From NCBI GenBank assembly GCA_023663635.1, contig JAMPHD010000002.1, positions 118,784 through 182,783 on the forward strand: a stretch of DNA of 64,000 nucleotides. The letters run 5' to 3'. Position 1 is the stretch's first letter. Each line of letters starts with the position of its first letter. Below are positions 44,901 to 53,905 of the stretch, piece after piece. This stretch comes from Acetatifactor muris (GTDB lineage: Bacteria > Bacillota > Clostridia > Lachnospirales > Lachnospiraceae). The position numbers were made by a program, and so were the translations under genes. The notes beneath the pieces were generated by a model that ran no database searches, was not told where the DNA came from, and worked only from the letters and a program-made list of their open reading frames with translations.

Positions 44901-45319
44901 ATTTCTTCTACCATATATTGGGAACCATAATTCAATTTGTTCCCGCATTGTTCCTTGAACTTGCGGAATTCCATACTCTTAATGTCATGCGTTGACGCCT
45001 TACTGAACACAATGCGATAGTAAATCCGAAATCCCTCCAAATTTTCCTTAAACAGTTGTTCTCCGCCTTGAAGCTGATCTATCGCCTTTCGTATCTTTTT
45101 GCCCTTTAATTCGATCAAATAAGCTGTTCTCTTTGTCCCATTCAGCAGCAGATAATCACAGCAAGTCTCATTTGGCGCTAACTTATCCAAAGGATACTGA
45201 TATACCAAACTCCTGCCCTGAGGATTAATGGCATGGTGTATCCTGCCCTCTCTCGGCTCTTTGGACACGATGATTTTTTGATTTTTCATACATAAAGAAT
45301 CTTTTTCGTCAAGTTTCAA
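44897..45319 (-). CDS. Small nuclease-like protein paired with AAA15 ATPase
   Basis: 140 residues, starting at TTG (45319) because GAGGAG lies 7 bases upstream; the ATG at 45289 has no such site. Residues about 53-75, CDYLLL...AYLIELKGKK, show the D-x(n)-(D/E)-x-K spacing of PD-(D/E)XK nucleases and LQGGEQL follows. This is a motif-level suggestion, not a firm family. The gene lies 15 bases after the ATPase gene and both are more AT-rich than the glycan genes around them. Confidence 0.55.
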   Translation of the reverse strand: MKLDEKDSLCMKNQKIIVSKEPREGRIHHAINPQGRSLVYQYPLDKLAPNETCCDYLLLNGTKRTAYLIELKGKKIRKAIDQLQGGEQLFKENLEGFRIYYRIVFSKASTHDIKSMEFRKFKEQCGNKLNYGSQYMVEEI

Positions 45320-45334
45320 GCCCGTTCTCCTCTG

Positions 45335-46633
45335 CTATACAGTCTCCCGCAACGCTACCATACGATCAAAATCATCGTTTATGTCCTCGGAAACGCCATC
45401 AATCACATCGTTATTAATAGCCTGAAAATCATCATCCGTACATTTTTCCGGAATGCCGCCTTTGATGCAATATACCGACAAGCTTGCATAAGGCAGCCAC
45501 TTATTTTTTGACAGGATCTCGCACAATTTCGTCTCATCCGCCATGGGCGCTATCCGGTTGGCGTATAGAAGATTATTAAATGCCCCCAATACATAAGGAC
45601 TGTGCGTTGTGACCAAAATCTGATTGCCATTTCTTCTTGCCAGCGCAATAAACTCAGCCATGAGTTTCTGCGCGTTGGGAAACAGATGAGATTCCGGTTC
45701 CTCAATGATAAAATACGCGCTTATATTATTCAGCAGATAGTAAAAAAGGACATTCAAAATCCATACTGCTTCCTGCTGCCCGGAAGATGCGAAATTAATC
45801 TTTACATAATGATTCTCTGATACCTGCAATCTCTCTTCGCCGTCTATATTGCGGTACTCACCCTGCAGAATTTTGTGCATCAGTTCTGATGCCTCAAACA
45901 ACACTTCTTTGTCCAATCTTCTGTCTGTCATACGCATAGCGTTTTCGATCATCATATCCGTATCCGAATTAAAGAATGGTTTCAGCCGCAAAATACGTTC
46001 CAGATAGCTTTGAGTACAATAATCCAGGTTTCTTTTCTGCATATCATCCATGGAACTGTATATATAATTGAGCTGTGTGGTGAGCAGCGTGATCATGCTG
46101 CGGCCGGCCGGTATATACACCACCTCAGCGTAGTCCTGAAACAGCTCGTTCAGCTTTTTCTGAAGATTCCATTGCTCCCAGTCTCCCATGGAAGTCCGTC
46201 CTTTAAAAAAAGGCCGCAGATCCTGTAGAAAATCCGACAATTTATCGCTGATATCAATCCATATATAATTGCGGTTGCCCTCATTTTCACGCAATGAAAT
46301 ATCGATCCACACATCTTCCGTATATTCATATCGTAGCCGCATGGAACTGTCCATACACCATGTGGAGCCGAAAATCTGCAGAAAATTGGCCCGTATTTCC
46401 TTCGTCAGACGTGTCTGGGGGGATGATGATATGAAATTTCCCTCAAACGCGTTCAAAAAGTTTTGTTTGCGTATCAGGAAGAGCAACAGATTTTTTACGT
46501 TCTTAAACAAAAAGATACTCTTTGCGATCGTGCTCTTTCCGGATGCCTGCTCCCCGGTAAAAACCATAAAGTCGTTGATCTCAAGGTCGCAATGCGAAAC
46601 CGGTCCTAATTGATTGATAAGCAGTCTTGCCAT
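45335..46633 (-). CDS. AAA15/OLD-like ATPase
   Basis: 432 residues from MARLLINQLG (GGAGAT 6 bases upstream of the ATG); the longer frame to 46720 reads into the GT2 gene. ABC/SMC-like ATPase: Walker A GEQASGKST near residue 27, signature-like SSGQQEA, Walker B FIIEEPESHLFP, and the switch TTHSPYVL. It has no TOPRIM domain, unlike OLD. ATPases of this type partner with nucleases or toxins in defence systems (PARIS, Septu, Gabija). Here the partner would be the protein at 44897-45319. Confidence 0.75.
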   Translation of the reverse strand: MARLLINQLGPVSHCDLEINDFMVFTGEQASGKSTIAKSIFLFKNVKNLLLFLIRKQNFLNAFEGNFISSSPQTRLTKEIRANFLQIFGSTWCMDSSMRLRYEYTEDVWIDISLRENEGNRNYIWIDISDKLSDFLQDLRPFFKGRTSMGDWEQWNLQKKLNELFQDYAEVVYIPAGRSMITLLTTQLNYIYSSMDDMQKRNLDYCTQSYLERILRLKPFFNSDTDMMIENAMRMTDRRLDKEVLFEASELMHKILQGEYRNIDGEERLQVSENHYVKINFASSGQQEAVWILNVLFYYLLNNISAYFIIEEPESHLFPNAQKLMAEFIALARRNGNQILVTTHSPYVLGAFNNLLYANRIAPMADETKLCEILSKNKWLPYASLSVYCIKGGIPEKCTDDDFQAINNDVIDGVSEDINDDFDRMVALRETV

Positions 46634-46665
46634 ATTGATCTCCAATTCTCCATTTCCAACAATAT

Positions 46666-47403
46666 CTACCCCAAAATCATCTTCGCCGCCTCGATGGCGA
46701 TGCATTCCACCATATACCATCTGCTGTATCCGTTTGCGCGGTAACAGTATCTGTACCGGTCCCGGATGCGGTTGCGGGCCGCCTTGAAGTCCTTTCGGTT
46801 GCTGGCGCCGCCCAAGTGAAAATTAGCCAATACTTTGTCCACCGTCACGATCCTGCGCCCCTGCCGTTTCATGCGCAGAAAAAAACCGTAATCGTCATGA
46901 ATCCCCTTGCAGAGAAAGGGATTGGCCTTATAGATATCCGCCCGCACAAAGGTGGTGGGGTGATTCCAGTCCCGCGAAGTCTCGAATCTGCGAAGTCTTG
47001 CCTTTTTGACAAAACTGCTGCCGCCCGGCTTGTGTATGCGTATATTGGCAAACATCAGCTCACATCCCGTCCGCTCAAAGGTTCGCGCCACCGTCTCCAG
47101 CGCGTCCGGCTCATAGCTGTCCTCACTGTTGAGCAGCCCGATGACATCCCCTCCGGCCAGTCGGATCCCTTTGTTCATCGCGTCATAGATTCCGTTGTCC
47201 GGCTCGCTGACCACTCTGTAGGCGATGCCCCTGTCCTCCATCTGCCCGCGGTAACTCTCGGCGATCTCCACGGTCCGGTCACCGCTGCGCCCGTCTATGA
47301 TGAGGTATTCCACATCCCCATAAGTCTGTCGCAGGACGGATTCAATGGTATTTCTTATGCCGCTTTCGCTGTTATATGCCACCGTGATCACACTTATCTT
47401 CAT
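46666..47403 (-). CDS. GT2 glycosyltransferase (WcaA/WcaE-like)
   Basis: 245 residues from MKISVITVAYNS; a TTG four codons upstream, next to AGAGGAG, is an alternative start. GT2 motifs: IDGRSGDRTVEI, EPDNGIYDAMNKGI, LLNSEDSYEP. The NGIYDAMN string marks the colanic-acid WcaE-like subgroup. It is followed by the inserted ATPase gene 32 bases later. Confidence 0.83.
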   Translation of the reverse strand: MKISVITVAYNSESGIRNTIESVLRQTYGDVEYLIIDGRSGDRTVEIAESYRGQMEDRGIAYRVVSEPDNGIYDAMNKGIRLAGGDVIGLLNSEDSYEPDALETVARTFERTGCELMFANIRIHKPGGSSFVKKARLRRFETSRDWNHPTTFVRADIYKANPFLCKGIHDDYGFFLRMKRQGRRIVTVDKVLANFHLGGASNRKDFKAARNRIRDRYRYCYRANGYSRWYMVECIAIEAAKMILG

Positions 47404-47411
47404 CGTCCGCG

Positions 47412-48311
47412 TCAAATACTCCTCTTTATGCTCTCCTCAAGGGAACAGATCCTGTAGTCCGCAATTCCCCGATCGCTGAGTCCTAAGTCAATAGTCAGGG
47501 AGCCGAAGGCCTTGCGAGCCATCTTCCCGATCCTGCCGGGTATTGCCGCCGCCACCCGCACCGGGAGATTGAGCGTTCTCCACAGCCGGATCCTGCGTCC
47601 CTTGACCCGTCCGATGCCACAGACCATGTCTGCCGTGGACACATACTCCGCGTTTTGAGGCCAAAACATGCCCCCCATCCCCGTCTCCGTCAAAAGGCGG
47701 ATAAATTCCGCCAGATTCTCTATATAGAGCATGCTGCGCCTGTTATCGACCCGAGGGAATACGGGCGTTTGGGAGGCCAGTTTCACCAACGCGGCAAAAT
47801 TGCCCCTACAACCTTTTCCATAGATCATGGGAGGCCTGAGGATCGCCACATGAAAGTCTTCCGTCTCCAAAGCCTGCAGTCTCTGCTCCGCCTGCAGCTT
47901 GCTGTCCCCGTAAAAATTCGCGGGCGCCGGCACGGTCTGATCCGTGATATGTTTGGATCCACCCGGTCCCGCGCTCTCTCCGTACACGATGACGCTGCTT
48001 AAGAAAATAAACTGCGACACGCCCTCCGCCCGGGCCTTCAGGGCCACCTGCTCCGTCAAGTCCCGATTGACTTTGTAATACAGGGCCTTTCTCTCCTCCG
48101 ACACATTGCTCACATCGGCATGGGCGATGCCGGCCACATGCAACAGGGTATCACAGGCGGCAAAACTCCTCTCCCGCCATCTGTCGTCTCGCAGACTCAC
48201 CTTCTCCACCCGGTAGAGTTCGCTGCCGCCCCGGGCATTATACTTCGCCAGATACCGCTCCACGGCATTGCCGATATAGCTGTTTACACCCGTTATCAGG
48301 ATTGTCTTCAT
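47412..48311 (-). CDS. NAD-dependent sugar-nucleotide reductase/epimerase
   Basis: 299 residues, extended SDR. TGVNSYIGNAV near the start, FLSSVIVYGES and YGDSK (YxxxK) near residue 141, RPPMIYGKGCRGN. It resembles the WbpV/WbiB type that reduces 4-keto intermediates to UDP-N-acetyl-quinovosamine or fucosamine; the CapD-like dehydratase just upstream would supply such an intermediate. Confidence 0.75.
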   Translation of the reverse strand: MKTILITGVNSYIGNAVERYLAKYNARGGSELYRVEKVSLRDDRWRERSFAACDTLLHVAGIAHADVSNVSEERKALYYKVNRDLTEQVALKARAEGVSQFIFLSSVIVYGESAGPGGSKHITDQTVPAPANFYGDSKLQAEQRLQALETEDFHVAILRPPMIYGKGCRGNFAALVKLASQTPVFPRVDNRRSMLYIENLAEFIRLLTETGMGGMFWPQNAEYVSTADMVCGIGRVKGRRIRLWRTLNLPVRVAAAIPGRIGKMARKAFGSLTIDLGLSDRGIADYRICSLEESIKRSI

Positions 48312-48336
48312 GCCCGTTTCCCCTATGCCTGCTCTT

Positions 48337-50193
48337 CTATGCCTGATAAGTGTCCACGATCTCCCTGAGTCTCGCGCGGACGTCTCCCGTCTCCTCTTTC
48401 ACATCCTGCTTGAGTTGCATGAGTTGGTTCATAAATTTCTCTTCGTCAAACTCGATGGGCTTGCTGACAAAGATCATCTTATTGGGTGTGGCGCCCAAGC
48501 CTTCCTCCTGCATCAGCAGTTCCTCATACATCTTCTCCCCGGGGCGCAATCCCGTAAATCGGATCTCTATGTCCTCTCCCACGCGATAACCGGATAATTT
48601 GATCAGGTTGACGGCCAGATCCAATATTTTTACCGGCTCGCCCATATCCAGCACAAAGATCTCGCCGCCCTTGGCGTAGGCTCCCGCCTGCAGTACCAAG
48701 GACACCGCCTCCGGGATCGTCATAAAGTAACGGATGATATCAGGATGTGTCACCGTCACCGGACCGCCCTCCGCGATCTGTTTCTTGAACAGCGGGATAA
48801 CGCTGCCGTTGCTGCCGAGCACATTTCCAAAGCGCACCGCCACATAATTGGTGCGGGAGGTTTTGTTCATGGTCTGAATGATCATCTCGCAGATCCGCTT
48901 GGAGGCCCCCATGACATTGGTGGGATTCACCGCCTTATCGGTGGAGATCAGCACGAACTTGTCCGTCCCGTACTTATCCGCCGCGCGGGCCACCTTATAG
49001 GTGCCGAACACATTGTTTTTGATGGCCTCATTGGGACTGTCCTCCATCAGGGGCACATGCTTATGGGCTGCCGCATGGTAGACGATATCAGGCCTGTATT
49101 GTTCAAAGATAGTCTCCATTCGTTTCGTGTTGCGCACGGACGCGATCAGTACCACCAGATCCAGATTCGGGTATTTGCGAATCAATTCCTGTTGTATCTC
49201 ATAGGCGGTATTTTCATAAATATCCACAATGATAAGCTGTCTCGGTTGATGTCCGGCGATCTGTCTGCACAGCTCGCTCCCGATGGAGCCGCCTCCGCCG
49301 GTGACCAGTACCACCTTGCCGCTGACATAGCCCAACACGTCCTCCGTGTTGATCCGGATCGGTTCCCGCCCCAACAGATCCTCGATGTCCACCTCCTTTA
49401 GGGCAGAGACGGACACGTCCCCGTTGATCAGCTGATAAGTGCCCGGAATGGTGCGCAGTTTACAGCCTGTCTCCTTACAGATGTCCAGGATCTCTTTCTT
49501 GGTCCGGTTGTCGGCGGAAGGTATGGCAAAAATGATCTCATCGATCCCGTACTGATGTACCGCGTCCAAAATACAGTCGCGACCTCCCACGATCGGCACG
49601 CCCCGCATCAGTTTGCCATGGCATCCCGGCTGATCGTCCACAATGCATCTGGCCTGCAGGTTCAGATACATGCTGTTCTCCAATTCCTTGAGGATCATGT
49701 CGGCCGCAGCCCCCGCCCCGATGATCATGGTGTTGACTTTTTGTTTCCGCTCCACCATGCTGGCGCGCTTGTTGTTGACGATCCGCAGGATCCGATAGCC
49801 GAAACGGATACAGCATGTACCCAAGGTCAGGATGAACCAATAGAGCAGATAATAACTTCTGGGCACCCTGTTGCCCGTAACGGCGCAGAATATCCATTGA
49901 GCCGCGGCAGCGCAGGTCGTGGCGCCCATAATATTGATCAGCTCATTGGCGCTGGCATAGCGCCATACGCTCTTGTAGAGTTTCCATATGACAAAGAAAA
50001 CCAGAGCGACCAGAATATTGGGCACCATAAGATGCTCAAAACTTTTCAGGAAGATGGGATCTATTTCCTTGAATTTGAAATCGTATCTGATATACAAAGG
50101 GGCAAAGGATGCCACCAAAATACACATGATATCCATCAGGACCAAAGCCAGGATCCTGTTCAGCGGTATCTTTGAAAAGCTTACGTTCTCCAT
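48337..50193 (-). CDS. Membrane UDP-N-acetylglucosamine 4,6-dehydratase (CapD/PglF/WbpM type)
   Basis: 618 residues; the ATG shares bases with the previous stop (TGATG). Four membrane segments in residues 8-130, a Rossmann-like region (150-260; MIIGAGAAADMI), then the catalytic SDR domain from about 300 (VTGGGGSIGSELCRQI, AAHKHVPLMEDSP, STDKAVNPTNVMGASK). The catalytic M-x(3)-K form replaces the usual YxxxK, as in this family. It makes a UDP-4-keto-6-deoxy-HexNAc for the first sugar of the repeat. Confidence 0.9.
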   Translation of the reverse strand: MENVSFSKIPLNRILALVLMDIMCILVASFAPLYIRYDFKFKEIDPIFLKSFEHLMVPNILVALVFFVIWKLYKSVWRYASANELINIMGATTCAAAAQWIFCAVTGNRVPRSYYLLYWFILTLGTCCIRFGYRILRIVNNKRASMVERKQKVNTMIIGAGAAADMILKELENSMYLNLQARCIVDDQPGCHGKLMRGVPIVGGRDCILDAVHQYGIDEIIFAIPSADNRTKKEILDICKETGCKLRTIPGTYQLINGDVSVSALKEVDIEDLLGREPIRINTEDVLGYVSGKVVLVTGGGGSIGSELCRQIAGHQPRQLIIVDIYENTAYEIQQELIRKYPNLDLVVLIASVRNTKRMETIFEQYRPDIVYHAAAHKHVPLMEDSPNEAIKNNVFGTYKVARAADKYGTDKFVLISTDKAVNPTNVMGASKRICEMIIQTMNKTSRTNYVAVRFGNVLGSNGSVIPLFKKQIAEGGPVTVTHPDIIRYFMTIPEAVSLVLQAGAYAKGGEIFVLDMGEPVKILDLAVNLIKLSGYRVGEDIEIRFTGLRPGEKMYEELLMQEEGLGATPNKMIFVSKPIEFDEEKFMNQLMQLKQDVKEETGDVRARLREIVDTYQA

Positions 50194-50846
50194 CACAAAT
50201 GCCTTTCCTGTCTGTCCCGGTCCGTCCTCAGACCTTTATCCGCGCCGCGTTTGTTCATCGCGCCTGTTCCGCCCTCCACCACGCCGTCCTGCCGCACCAC
50301 GGAGATCACGGTTCCAAACAGACATTTTATATCCATAAGTATACCCTGTTTCTTCACATATTCTCCGTCCAGTCTCGCCTTTACCTCAATGGGCAGCTCG
50401 TCCCTTCCGTTGATCTGTGCCCAGCCTGTGAGCCCGGGAAGAATATCATTTGCCCCATATCGGTCCCGCTCGGCGATCAGATCATACTGATTCCAAAGCG
50501 CCGGCCTGGGGCCCACAATGGCCATATCACCCTTTAAGATATTGATGATCTGCGGCAGCTCGTCCAAACTGCTCTTCCTCAGGAATCGGCCGACTTTTGT
50601 AATATATCTGTCGGGGTCCTGCAGCAGATGCGTGGGCATGTCCTTGGGCGTGTCAACGCGCATGGTCCTGAATTTTAAGATATTGAAGTGTCTCTTGTGG
50701 ATTCCCACACGTTTCTGGCGAAAGAGCACCGGTCCCTTGGAATCCGCCTTGATCGCGATCACCAACAGCAAAAAGACCGGAGACAACACGATCAGACCGA
50801 CCAACGCCAAAACCCTGTCCAAAACCCTCTTAACGGCAATATACAC
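50193..50846 (-). CDS. Phosphoglycosyl transferase (PglC/WcaJ-type initiating enzyme)
   Basis: 217 residues from a GTG at 50846, with GGAG 7 bases upstream; the frame can extend five codons further without a binding site. Re-entrant membrane helix at residues 10-32, KFRTM, SLDELPQ with the catalytic Asp-Glu, VGPRPAL, and PGLTGWAQINGR. It transfers a sugar phosphate onto undecaprenyl phosphate and starts assembly of the glycan. The highly charged C-terminus (NKRGADKGLRTDRDRQERHL) is longer than usual. Confidence 0.9.
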   Translation of the reverse strand: MYIAVKRVLDRVLALVGLIVLSPVFLLLVIAIKADSKGPVLFRQKRVGIHKRHFNILKFRTMRVDTPKDMPTHLLQDPDRYITKVGRFLRKSSLDELPQIINILKGDMAIVGPRPALWNQYDLIAERDRYGANDILPGLTGWAQINGRDELPIEVKARLDGEYVKKQGILMDIKCLFGTVISVVRQDGVVEGGTGAMNKRGADKGLRTDRDRQERHL

Positions 50847-50925
50847 TGCAACTCTCCTCACATCTTACATAGTCCGCCCGCAAAAATGTTTTTATCCCTG
50901 TTTCTCGGGCCAAATTGCCAGTCTT

Positions 50926-50954
50926 ATTGTAACACTCAGTGTATGAGAATGCAA
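50926..50954 (-). promoter_or_regulatory. Promoter of the 50846-42634 glycan operon
   Basis: Minus-strand TTGCAT (50949-50954) and TACAAT (50926-50931) with a 17-base spacer, 80 bases before the first start codon. No hairpin leader like that of the exporter operons is seen here. Confidence 0.6.
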
Positions 50955-50983
50955 CTCAAAAAGGGATTTCCTGCTTTTAACTC

Positions 50984-51012
50984 TTGAATTACCTTTGCTT
51001 TTGTATTACAAT
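50984..51012 (+). promoter_or_regulatory. Promoter of the ferredoxin gene
   Basis: TTGAAT (50984-50989) and TACAAT (51007-51012), spacer 17, 50 bases before the ATG. Confidence 0.6.
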
Positions 51013-51061
51013 AAGCGTGAGAGATTGATATGAATTTATCACACAAAAAGGAGGAATGGTT

Positions 51062-51232
51062 ATGGCATTTGTAATTGGCGATGCTTGTGTAGCCTGTGGC
51101 GCGTGTGAGGCTCAGTGTCCTGTTGGAGCCATCACGATGGGCGACGGCAAGTTTGAGATCGATGCCGATAAGTGCATCAGCTGCGGTTCCTGTGCCGGTC
51201 AGTGTCCTGTAGGCACGATCGCTGAGGATTGA
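51062..51232 (+). CDS. 2[4Fe-4S] ferredoxin
   Basis: 56 residues, the usual size of clostridial ferredoxins. Two clusters of cysteines, CVACGACEAQCP near residue 9 and CISCGSCAGQCP near residue 38, bind two cubane clusters. AAAGGAGG lies 8 bases before the ATG. It is a low-potential electron carrier of fermentation and hydrogen metabolism, transcribed alone and ended by the hairpin at 51297. Confidence 0.95.
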   Translation: MAFVIGDACVACGACEAQCPVGAITMGDGKFEIDADKCISCGSCAGQCPVGTIAED

Positions 51233-51259
51233 TCATCCCCGGCCATATGCGGAATGGAC

Positions 51260-51337
51260 GGGAAAAGGCATTTCGAATGAAAAGACATTTCAGATTGAAA
51301 AGGCATTTCAAATATTGAAACGCCTTTTCTTTTTTTC
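51260..51337. terminator. Terminator with three tandem hairpin-arm repeats
   Basis: GAAAAGGCATTTCA (51297-51310) pairs with TGAAACGCCTTTTC (51316-51329) with one mismatch, and eight T follow. The left arm is preceded by two close relatives, GAAAAGGCATTTCG near 51262 and GAAAAGACATTTCA near 51279, so three 17- to 18-base units are in tandem. It ends the ferredoxin mRNA and overlaps the last codons of the convergent MerR gene. Confidence 0.8.
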
Positions 51338-51922
51338 CCTTTTGGAATTGATCAGGATCGGCTTGTCCTGCGCCACATCCTTGTCGTCTCCGCGCCCAAA
51401 CAGTTTCCCCGATTTCAGACCGGGTTTGGATCCATGGCTTTTATTGCGCAACAGCTCATCGATCTGCCGGTAATAGCTCTCCGTGCGCTCCGCCGCTTGT
51501 CTGGCACGTTCCTCCTCACGCTCCTCCTGCATCCGAAACTGATAATCCAGTTCCTTCAACACGCTCTCCTTCACCTGTTGGACCACTTCCTCATTATTTT
51601 CCCGCACCGCCTGTCGGATCATCTGCTGCAAAATCCACTGCAGACGCTGCGCTTTCTCCTCTCTGCTCTCAGAAACCGCCTCCTGTGGGATCACATCCAA
51701 TTTGCCGTCCTTTAATACCATCTTGATCGCTTTCAACTGCAGCCCCCTCTCTTTCATGCTCTTGATCTGCTTAAAACGTTCCACGTCCTCTCTTGTATAG
51801 TACCGGTGTCCCAGCTCATTCCGCTTAATGGGGAGATGCAGCTCCTCCTCCCAGTAGCGCAATACATGGCTCTCCACCTCCACCTCTTTGGCAGCGTCCG
51901 AAATCAATAAATAGTTGTCCAT
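51308..51922 (-). CDS. MerR-family regulator
   Basis: 204 residues from MDNYLLISDAAK (AGGAG 5 bases upstream); longer frames to 52000 lack a site. N-terminal winged helix with ISDAAKEVEVESHVLRYWEEEL and LGHRYYTREDVERF, a MerR DNA-binding domain. The centre is a long Glu/Gln/Arg helix, probably a dimerisation coil, and the C-terminus is Lys-rich. No metal-binding cysteines, so not a metal sensor. It ends in the terminator hairpin shared with the ferredoxin gene. Confidence 0.82.
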   Translation of the reverse strand: MDNYLLISDAAKEVEVESHVLRYWEEELHLPIKRNELGHRYYTREDVERFKQIKSMKERGLQLKAIKMVLKDGKLDVIPQEAVSESREEKAQRLQWILQQMIRQAVRENNEEVVQQVKESVLKELDYQFRMQEEREEERARQAAERTESYYRQIDELLRNKSHGSKPGLKSGKLFGRGDDKDVAQDKPILINSKREKKKRRFNI

Positions 51923-52083
51923 ATGTTCTCCTTTCTGTCGCAACTTTATACAACAGGTCACTCTCGGAAAATATGTATCACGCAAAAAGAGAATGGGCAT
52001 ATTCGCTCATTCTCTTTCGTATTTTGCAGATTGTATTCGCATCACTTTACCGGTTCAATCTCCTTTGCCGGTTTAATTTCCCT

Positions 52084-53439
52084 CTACAGATCCGACTTGC
52101 GGGGTCTCTCCAAATTGGCAAATTTGGTGAACTCGGGCAGCCATGCCAACTCGATGGTGCCGATGGGACCGTTTCTCTGCTTGGCGATAATGATCTCCGA
52201 GACTCCCTTTCGGTCCGTGTCGTGATTGTAGTAGTCATCCCGGTAAATGAACATGACCACATCCGCGTCCTGCTCAATGGCCCCGGAATCACGCAGATCC
52301 GAGAGCATGGGCCTGTGATCGGGTCTCTGTTCCACCGCGCGGGACAACTGCGAGAGCGCCAACACTGGCACATTCAGCTCACGGGCCACCGCCTTCAGGG
52401 AGCGGGAAATATCCGACACTTCCTGCTGTCTGGAATCTATGCGTCCGCTGCCGCTCATCAGCTGCAGATAGTCTATGATGACCATGGACAGGCCATATTC
52501 CAATTTCAGTCTGCGGCATTTGGATCGCAGCTCCGGCACGGTAATGCCAGGGGTATCATCTATCATCAGACGGGATTTGCCGATCACTCCCGCACTCTCG
52601 ATCAGTCTCTCCCAATCCTGATCGTTCAACCGGCCTGTCCTGAGTTTCTGCGCGTCCACGCCGGACTCCAATGAAAACATACGGTTCACCAACTGTTCCT
52701 TGCTCATCTCCAGGCTGAAGATCGCCACGGGAAGATCCTTCTTAAAGGCCACATACTGCGCTATGTTCAGCGCAAAGGCCGTCTTGCCCATGGAGGGGCG
52801 CGCCGCGATCAAAACCAGATCTGAGGGCTGCATACCCGCCGTGCGATAATCCAGATCCGTAAATCCGGTGGGGATGCCCGTGACACTGCCCTTATTTTTA
52901 GAGGCGCTCTCAATCCTGTCCATGGCGTCCATGACCACCTGACGGATGGGTACAAACTCTCCAAAATCCCGCCTCTGCAGCAGTTGGAACATCCTCTTCT
53001 CCGTATCCTCCAGAATGAATTCCAGACTCTCTTTGCCCGCATAGCAGGTGTTAGCGATCTCCTCATTCAGTCGTATCAGCTTGCGGAGCAGGGATTTCTC
53101 CGCCACGATATTGGCATAGTATTTCACATTGGCCGATGTGGGCACCGCCGTGATCAGTTCCCGCACAAACTCCAGACCGGAGAGCTCCGGAGGCACATCC
53201 TTCTCCCTGAGACAGTTCTGCAGAGTCACCAGATCCACTGGCTGCCCTTTCTCGTTCATCTCCACCATGGTTTCAAAGAGAATGCCATACTGTCTGCCGT
53301 AGAAGTCTTCCCCCGTGATGATCTCGGACGCCACCGTGATGGCCTCCCTGTCCATGATCATGGAACCCACCACCGACTGTTCCGCCTCAATGCTGTGTGG
53401 CAATATTTTCTTTAAAATATTCTCTTCCATCGCGGGCAT
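52084..53439 (-). CDS. dnaB: Replicative DNA helicase DnaB
   Basis: 451 residues, typical length. N-terminal DnaB domain (PHSIEAEQSVVGSMIMD), linker, and the RecA-like ATPase with Walker A ARPSMGKTAFALNIA near residue 210 and Walker B MVIIDYLQLM near 320. GGAGG lies 6 bases before the ATG. It follows rplI by one base in the conserved gdpP-rplI-dnaB order of Firmicutes. Confidence 0.96.
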   Translation of the reverse strand: MPAMEENILKKILPHSIEAEQSVVGSMIMDREAITVASEIITGEDFYGRQYGILFETMVEMNEKGQPVDLVTLQNCLREKDVPPELSGLEFVRELITAVPTSANVKYYANIVAEKSLLRKLIRLNEEIANTCYAGKESLEFILEDTEKRMFQLLQRRDFGEFVPIRQVVMDAMDRIESASKNKGSVTGIPTGFTDLDYRTAGMQPSDLVLIAARPSMGKTAFALNIAQYVAFKKDLPVAIFSLEMSKEQLVNRMFSLESGVDAQKLRTGRLNDQDWERLIESAGVIGKSRLMIDDTPGITVPELRSKCRRLKLEYGLSMVIIDYLQLMSGSGRIDSRQQEVSDISRSLKAVARELNVPVLALSQLSRAVEQRPDHRPMLSDLRDSGAIEQDADVVMFIYRDDYYNHDTDRKGVSEIIIAKQRNGPIGTIELAWLPEFTKFANLERPRKSDL

Positions 53440-53440
53440 A

Positions 53441-53887
53441 TTATGCCTCCAATACCTTTACCGTCAGCTTGGCCGTCACCTGCGGATGCAGTTTCACGCC
53501 GATCTCGTAACTGCCAAAGTTCTTCAGAGCCTCCGGAAGCTGTATCTTTTTCTTGTCGATCTCGAGACCGTGCTGCTCCTTCACCGCAGCGGCGATCTCC
53601 TTGGAGGAGACGGAGCCGAAGGCCTTACCGCCCTCTCCCGCCTTGATCTTCACGATGGTCTGTTTGCCTTCAAGTTCTGCCGCCAAAGCCTTCGCCGCGT
53701 CCAACTGCTCCTGCGCGATCTTGGCATCGTTGGCCTTCTGCAGTTTCAAGTCATTCAGATTCTTGGCATTGGCCTCCGCGCCGATCTTCCTGGGCAACAC
53801 ATAATTTCTGGCATAGCCCTCGCTGACTTCAATGATATCTCCTTTTTTGCCCAACTTTTTCTCATCCTGTAACAAAATAACTTTCAT
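53441..53887 (-). CDS. rplI: Ribosomal protein bL9
   Basis: 148 residues. MKVILLQDEKKLGKKGDII and GYARNYVLPRKIG are the bL9 N-terminal signature; a long helix joins to the C-terminal domain. Located between gdpP and dnaB, as in other Firmicutes. Confidence 0.96.
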   Translation of the reverse strand: MKVILLQDEKKLGKKGDIIEVSEGYARNYVLPRKIGAEANAKNLNDLKLQKANDAKIAQEQLDAAKALAAELEGKQTIVKIKAGEGGKAFGSVSSKEIAAAVKEQHGLEIDKKKIQLPEALKNFGSYEIGVKLHPQVTAKLTVKVLEA

Positions 53888-53905
53888 ATCCGGCCTCCGT
53901 TTCGC

